Origin: Candidatus Woesearchaeota archaeon
GTDB taxonomy: Archaea; Nanobdellota; Nanobdellia; SCGC-AAA011-G17; GW2011-AR20
Direction of reading: 5' to 3'
Assembly: GCA_018302885.1 (NCBI GenBank)
Contig: JAGVZC010000022.1
Span: 1 to 7,231 of the forward strand
DNA length: 7,231 nt
In this document: one piece after another, positions 6,160 through 7,231 of the stretch
Position numbering within the stretch: position 1 is the first letter of the stretch
Layout: every line of letters begins with the position of its first letter
Notes under the pieces: generated by a model
Databases searched by the model: none
What the model saw: the letters and a program-made list of their open reading frames with translations, nothing else
What the model was told of the DNA's origin: nothing
Program-made: the position numbers and the translations under genes

Positions 6160-6696
6160 ATGGCAGAAGATGTAATTAAAATTAAAAATGCACCCCATCT
6201 GGGAGTTCAGGAAAACAAGGCGAAAGGAAGCAGATGGTTATATTGTCCTGATGGAAAACATAGTGATAATATTGAAGTAAGCTTCTATGATGATAAAATA
6301 GTTTACTTTAAATTAACTCCAACAGGAATATACACTAAAAGCATGTGTGATAAAGATGTAACAGTCCTTTTATATTCCAGAACGAAAGAAAAGGATATAT
6401 TAACGATGGGGCGTTATCCAAACTCATTTTCTATTGAAGTATATTCATGGAAAGCCAGAAATTATCCTAATAAAATAAAAGATGATGAAAAAGAGGAAAT
6501 AAAAAGTCTGGATAGGATTAATATGACTAATGTGGAAACACATGGAAATAATATTATTGTATCAGGAAATGGAAATCTTATTCGGGTAATTGAAGAGCAT
6601 AAAAAAAGAATATGCGGTTTAAACCTCGAAGATATCTCACTGCAAGGATCAGTAAATTTTTACAATTTAATTGCAAAGCATATTCCAAGACCTTAA
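6160..6696 (+). CDS. Hypothetical protein, 178 residues, bracketed by Nudix 3'-end repeats
   Basis: I do not recognise this protein. It appears soluble, with no signal peptide or membrane span. The first half looks beta-rich (for example NIEVSFYDDKIVYFKLTPTG and KDVTVLLYSRT) and the middle is charged (KIKDDEKEEIKSLDRI). It is followed by another strand-like stretch (NNIIVSGNGNLIRVIEEH) and a C-terminal segment with VNFYNLIAKHIPRP. Three cysteines (WLYCPDGKH, KSMCDKD, KRICGL) are spaced too irregularly for an obvious zinc site. The ATG is fixed by a TATA box with the standard 29-base spacing, and the reading frame is intact, so it is probably expressed. It sits between the true Nudix 3' end and a degenerate second copy of that end. 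This suggests that the gene was inserted here or replaced the body of a second Nudix copy. Its AT-rich composition does not differ clearly from its neighbours. Confidence 0.82.
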   Translation: MAEDVIKIKNAPHLGVQENKAKGSRWLYCPDGKHSDNIEVSFYDDKIVYFKLTPTGIYTKSMCDKDVTVLLYSRTKEKDILTMGRYPNSFSIEVYSWKARNYPNKIKDDEKEEIKSLDRINMTNVETHGNNIIVSGNGNLIRVIEEHKKRICGLNLEDISLQGSVNFYNLIAKHIPRP

Positions 6697-6700
6697 AAAT

Positions 6701-6762
6701 AATCCTTTCTTTCATGAGGAAGGGGTATATTTGACAAATTGGAATTGCATAAACACATTTAA
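6701..6762 (+). pseudogene. Remnant of a second Nudix gene 3' end
   Basis: If the one-base deletion near 6723 is restored, this reads NPFFHEEG, one unreadable codon, then IFDKLELHKHI and a TAA stop. That parallels the real Nudix C-terminus NPFFHDEVDIFNKLELHKHI. Differences include synonymous changes (CCC/CCT, GAG/GAA, TAG/TAA) and conservative ones (Asp/Glu, Asn/Asp), plus Val/Gly. The mixture of synonymous and conservative changes suggests the copy was under coding constraint for part of its history, or diverged as a paralogue, before the frameshift. No Nudix box or N-terminal part is present nearby, so it cannot encode an enzyme. The remnant's stop-codon region now overlaps the TATA box of the MazG-like gene. 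Confidence 0.8.
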
Positions 6763-6765
6763 ATA
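6758..6765 (+). promoter_or_regulatory. TATA box of the MazG-like gene, within the Nudix remnant
   Basis: TTTAAATA begins exactly 29 bases before ATG 6787. In copy A the same position reads TTTAGATA (6106-6113), where TAG is the Nudix stop; a G/A difference makes the canonical box in copy B. Confidence 0.68.
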
Positions 6766-6770
6766 ATTTC

Positions 6771-6786
6771 TTATTTTTTTATTTTT
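6771..6786 (+). terminator. T-tract between the 178-residue gene and the MazG-like gene
   Basis: The bases before ATG 6787 are almost all T (runs of two, seven and five broken by single A's). Such a tract could terminate transcription from the 178-residue gene. It also lies between the MazG TATA box and start codon, so it may simply be a T-rich initiator region. Confidence 0.35.
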
Positions 6787-7113
6787 ATGGGTTTAAAATA
6801 TTTAAAATATTACCAGGATTTGGTGAATGAATGGGCACAGCATTTTAAGAGTCCTTACTGGAGTCCTTTATCTCAGATGGCAAATATGACTGAGGAGGTT
6901 GGTGAACTGGCAAGAGCCATCAATCATGTTTATGGTGATAAACCAAAAAAGTCTCCTGAAGAAAAAAGTGAAATTGCAGAGGAGATTGGTGATATAATAT
7001 TTACTGCTATTTGCATATCAAATAATTTAGGAATTGACCTTGATGAAGCTTTGAGAAAAACATTGGAAAAATATAAGATAAGAGACAAGGACAGGCATGA
7101 AAGAAAAGATTAA
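6787..7113 (+). CDS. MazG-like nucleotide pyrophosphohydrolase
   Basis: The 108-residue all-alpha protein belongs to the MazG/NTP-PPase superfamily, which cleaves (d)NTPs to NMP and pyrophosphate and is thought to clear aberrant nucleotides. The metal-binding pattern ExxE...ExxD is present: E37 and E40 in TEEVGELARAINHVYGD, and E66 and D69 in IAEEIGDIIFTAICISNNLG. The tail LDEALRKTLEKYKIRDKDR matches the usual ending of short MazG-like proteins (helix, then a KY..R...R motif). At this length it is a single-domain form, not the two-domain bacterial MazG. Substrate is undetermined. The ATG is supported by a TATA box 29 bases upstream, located inside the degenerate Nudix remnant. Its TAA stop overlaps by two bases the stop codon of a convergent minus-strand gene. 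A Nudix gene lies two genes upstream, another pyrophosphatase family, but with a separate promoter. Confidence 0.93.
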   Translation: MGLKYLKYYQDLVNEWAQHFKSPYWSPLSQMANMTEEVGELARAINHVYGDKPKKSPEEKSEIAEEIGDIIFTAICISNNLGIDLDEALRKTLEKYKIRDKDRHERKD

Positions 7114-7231
7114 AAATAATCCTTCAAACCCCTTTGTTCTTTCACCATATTCAAAAGTTTACTCCTCTTGAAAACATAATTTACATCAATCTTCATCTTG
7201 TTCATTGCAGAATTTTTCATGAAATCCAAAG
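7110..7231 (-). CDS. C-terminal end of an unknown minus-strand gene (partial)
   Basis: On the minus strand a frame is open from the right edge for 39 codons to a TAA at 7112-7110. The other two minus frames hit stops early. The visible C-terminus contains DFMKNSAMNKMKIDVNY, then VFKRSKLLNMVKEQRGLKDYF: a basic, probably helical tail. The start lies outside the window. The stop codon overlaps the convergent MazG-like gene's TAA, and such tight tail-to-tail packing also occurs between leuS and the 88-residue gene, which supports a real gene. The fragment is too short to assign a family. Confidence 0.55.
   Translation of the reverse strand, partial: LDFMKNSAMNKMKIDVNYVFKRSKLLNMVKEQRGLKDYF

Larger units (their letters stand above)
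6701..6769 (+). repeat. Direct repeat copy B: degenerate Nudix 3' end
   Basis: It lies 653 bases downstream of copy A and starts five bases after the 178-residue gene's stop. The seven differences from copy A are six substitutions and one missing base. The shared tract continues 7 bases past the stop codon. Confidence 0.9.

Noticed and set aside
1..7231. CRISPR array, insertion sequence, integrase or toxin-antitoxin pair
   Set aside because: I saw no regularly spaced repeats, transposase or recombinase motifs. MazG-like NTP pyrophosphohydrolase is unrelated to the MazF toxin, and its neighbour is not a recognisable antitoxin.

Overview
This AT-rich window (roughly one third G+C by eye) reads as a piece of an archaeal genome. 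TATA-like boxes (TTTAAATA or close variants) sit about 25 bases upstream of nearly every start codon, Shine-Dalgarno sites are not evident, both tRNA genes lack an encoded CCA end, and the left edge carries a CARDB-type surface protein with a C-terminal membrane anchor. Small compact genes plus a bacterial-type leucyl-tRNA synthetase suggest a DPANN archaeon (Woesearchaeota/Pacearchaeota-like). That placement is inference and cannot be settled from this window.

Left part (1-1359): the 3' end of a surface-protein gene, apparently broken by a frameshift near 467-483, then a T-rich terminator and an unrecognised 125-residue helical protein. Two minus-strand tRNA genes follow, tRNA-Arg(UCU) and tRNA-Cys(GCA), separated by only 3 bases. 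The tRNA-Cys has an unusual elbow: A18 and G55 replace G18 and U55.

Middle (1360-5676): complete leuS of the bacterial type, an unrecognised 88-residue gene converging on it, and, divergent from that gene, an MscS-family mechanosensitive channel. The channel gene overlaps by ATGA with a small predicted lipoprotein gene, so the two form an operon.

Right part (5697-7231): a Nudix hydrolase, an unrecognised 178-residue protein, a MazG-like NTP pyrophosphohydrolase, and the end of an unknown minus-strand gene. Nudix and MazG proteins are both nucleotide pyrophosphatase families, so this may be a loose house-cleaning neighbourhood, though each gene has its own promoter.

The most interesting signal lies here. 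The last ~70 bases of the Nudix gene are duplicated (63 of 70 aligned columns identical) just downstream of the 178-residue gene, so that gene is bracketed by direct repeats of a gene 3' end. The second copy has a one-base deletion. Its stop-codon region has become the TATA box of the MazG gene through what looks like a single G/A difference. Five promoters in the window share exactly the same 29-base spacing from the first T of the TATA box to the A of ATG, which argues strongly for leaderless transcription.
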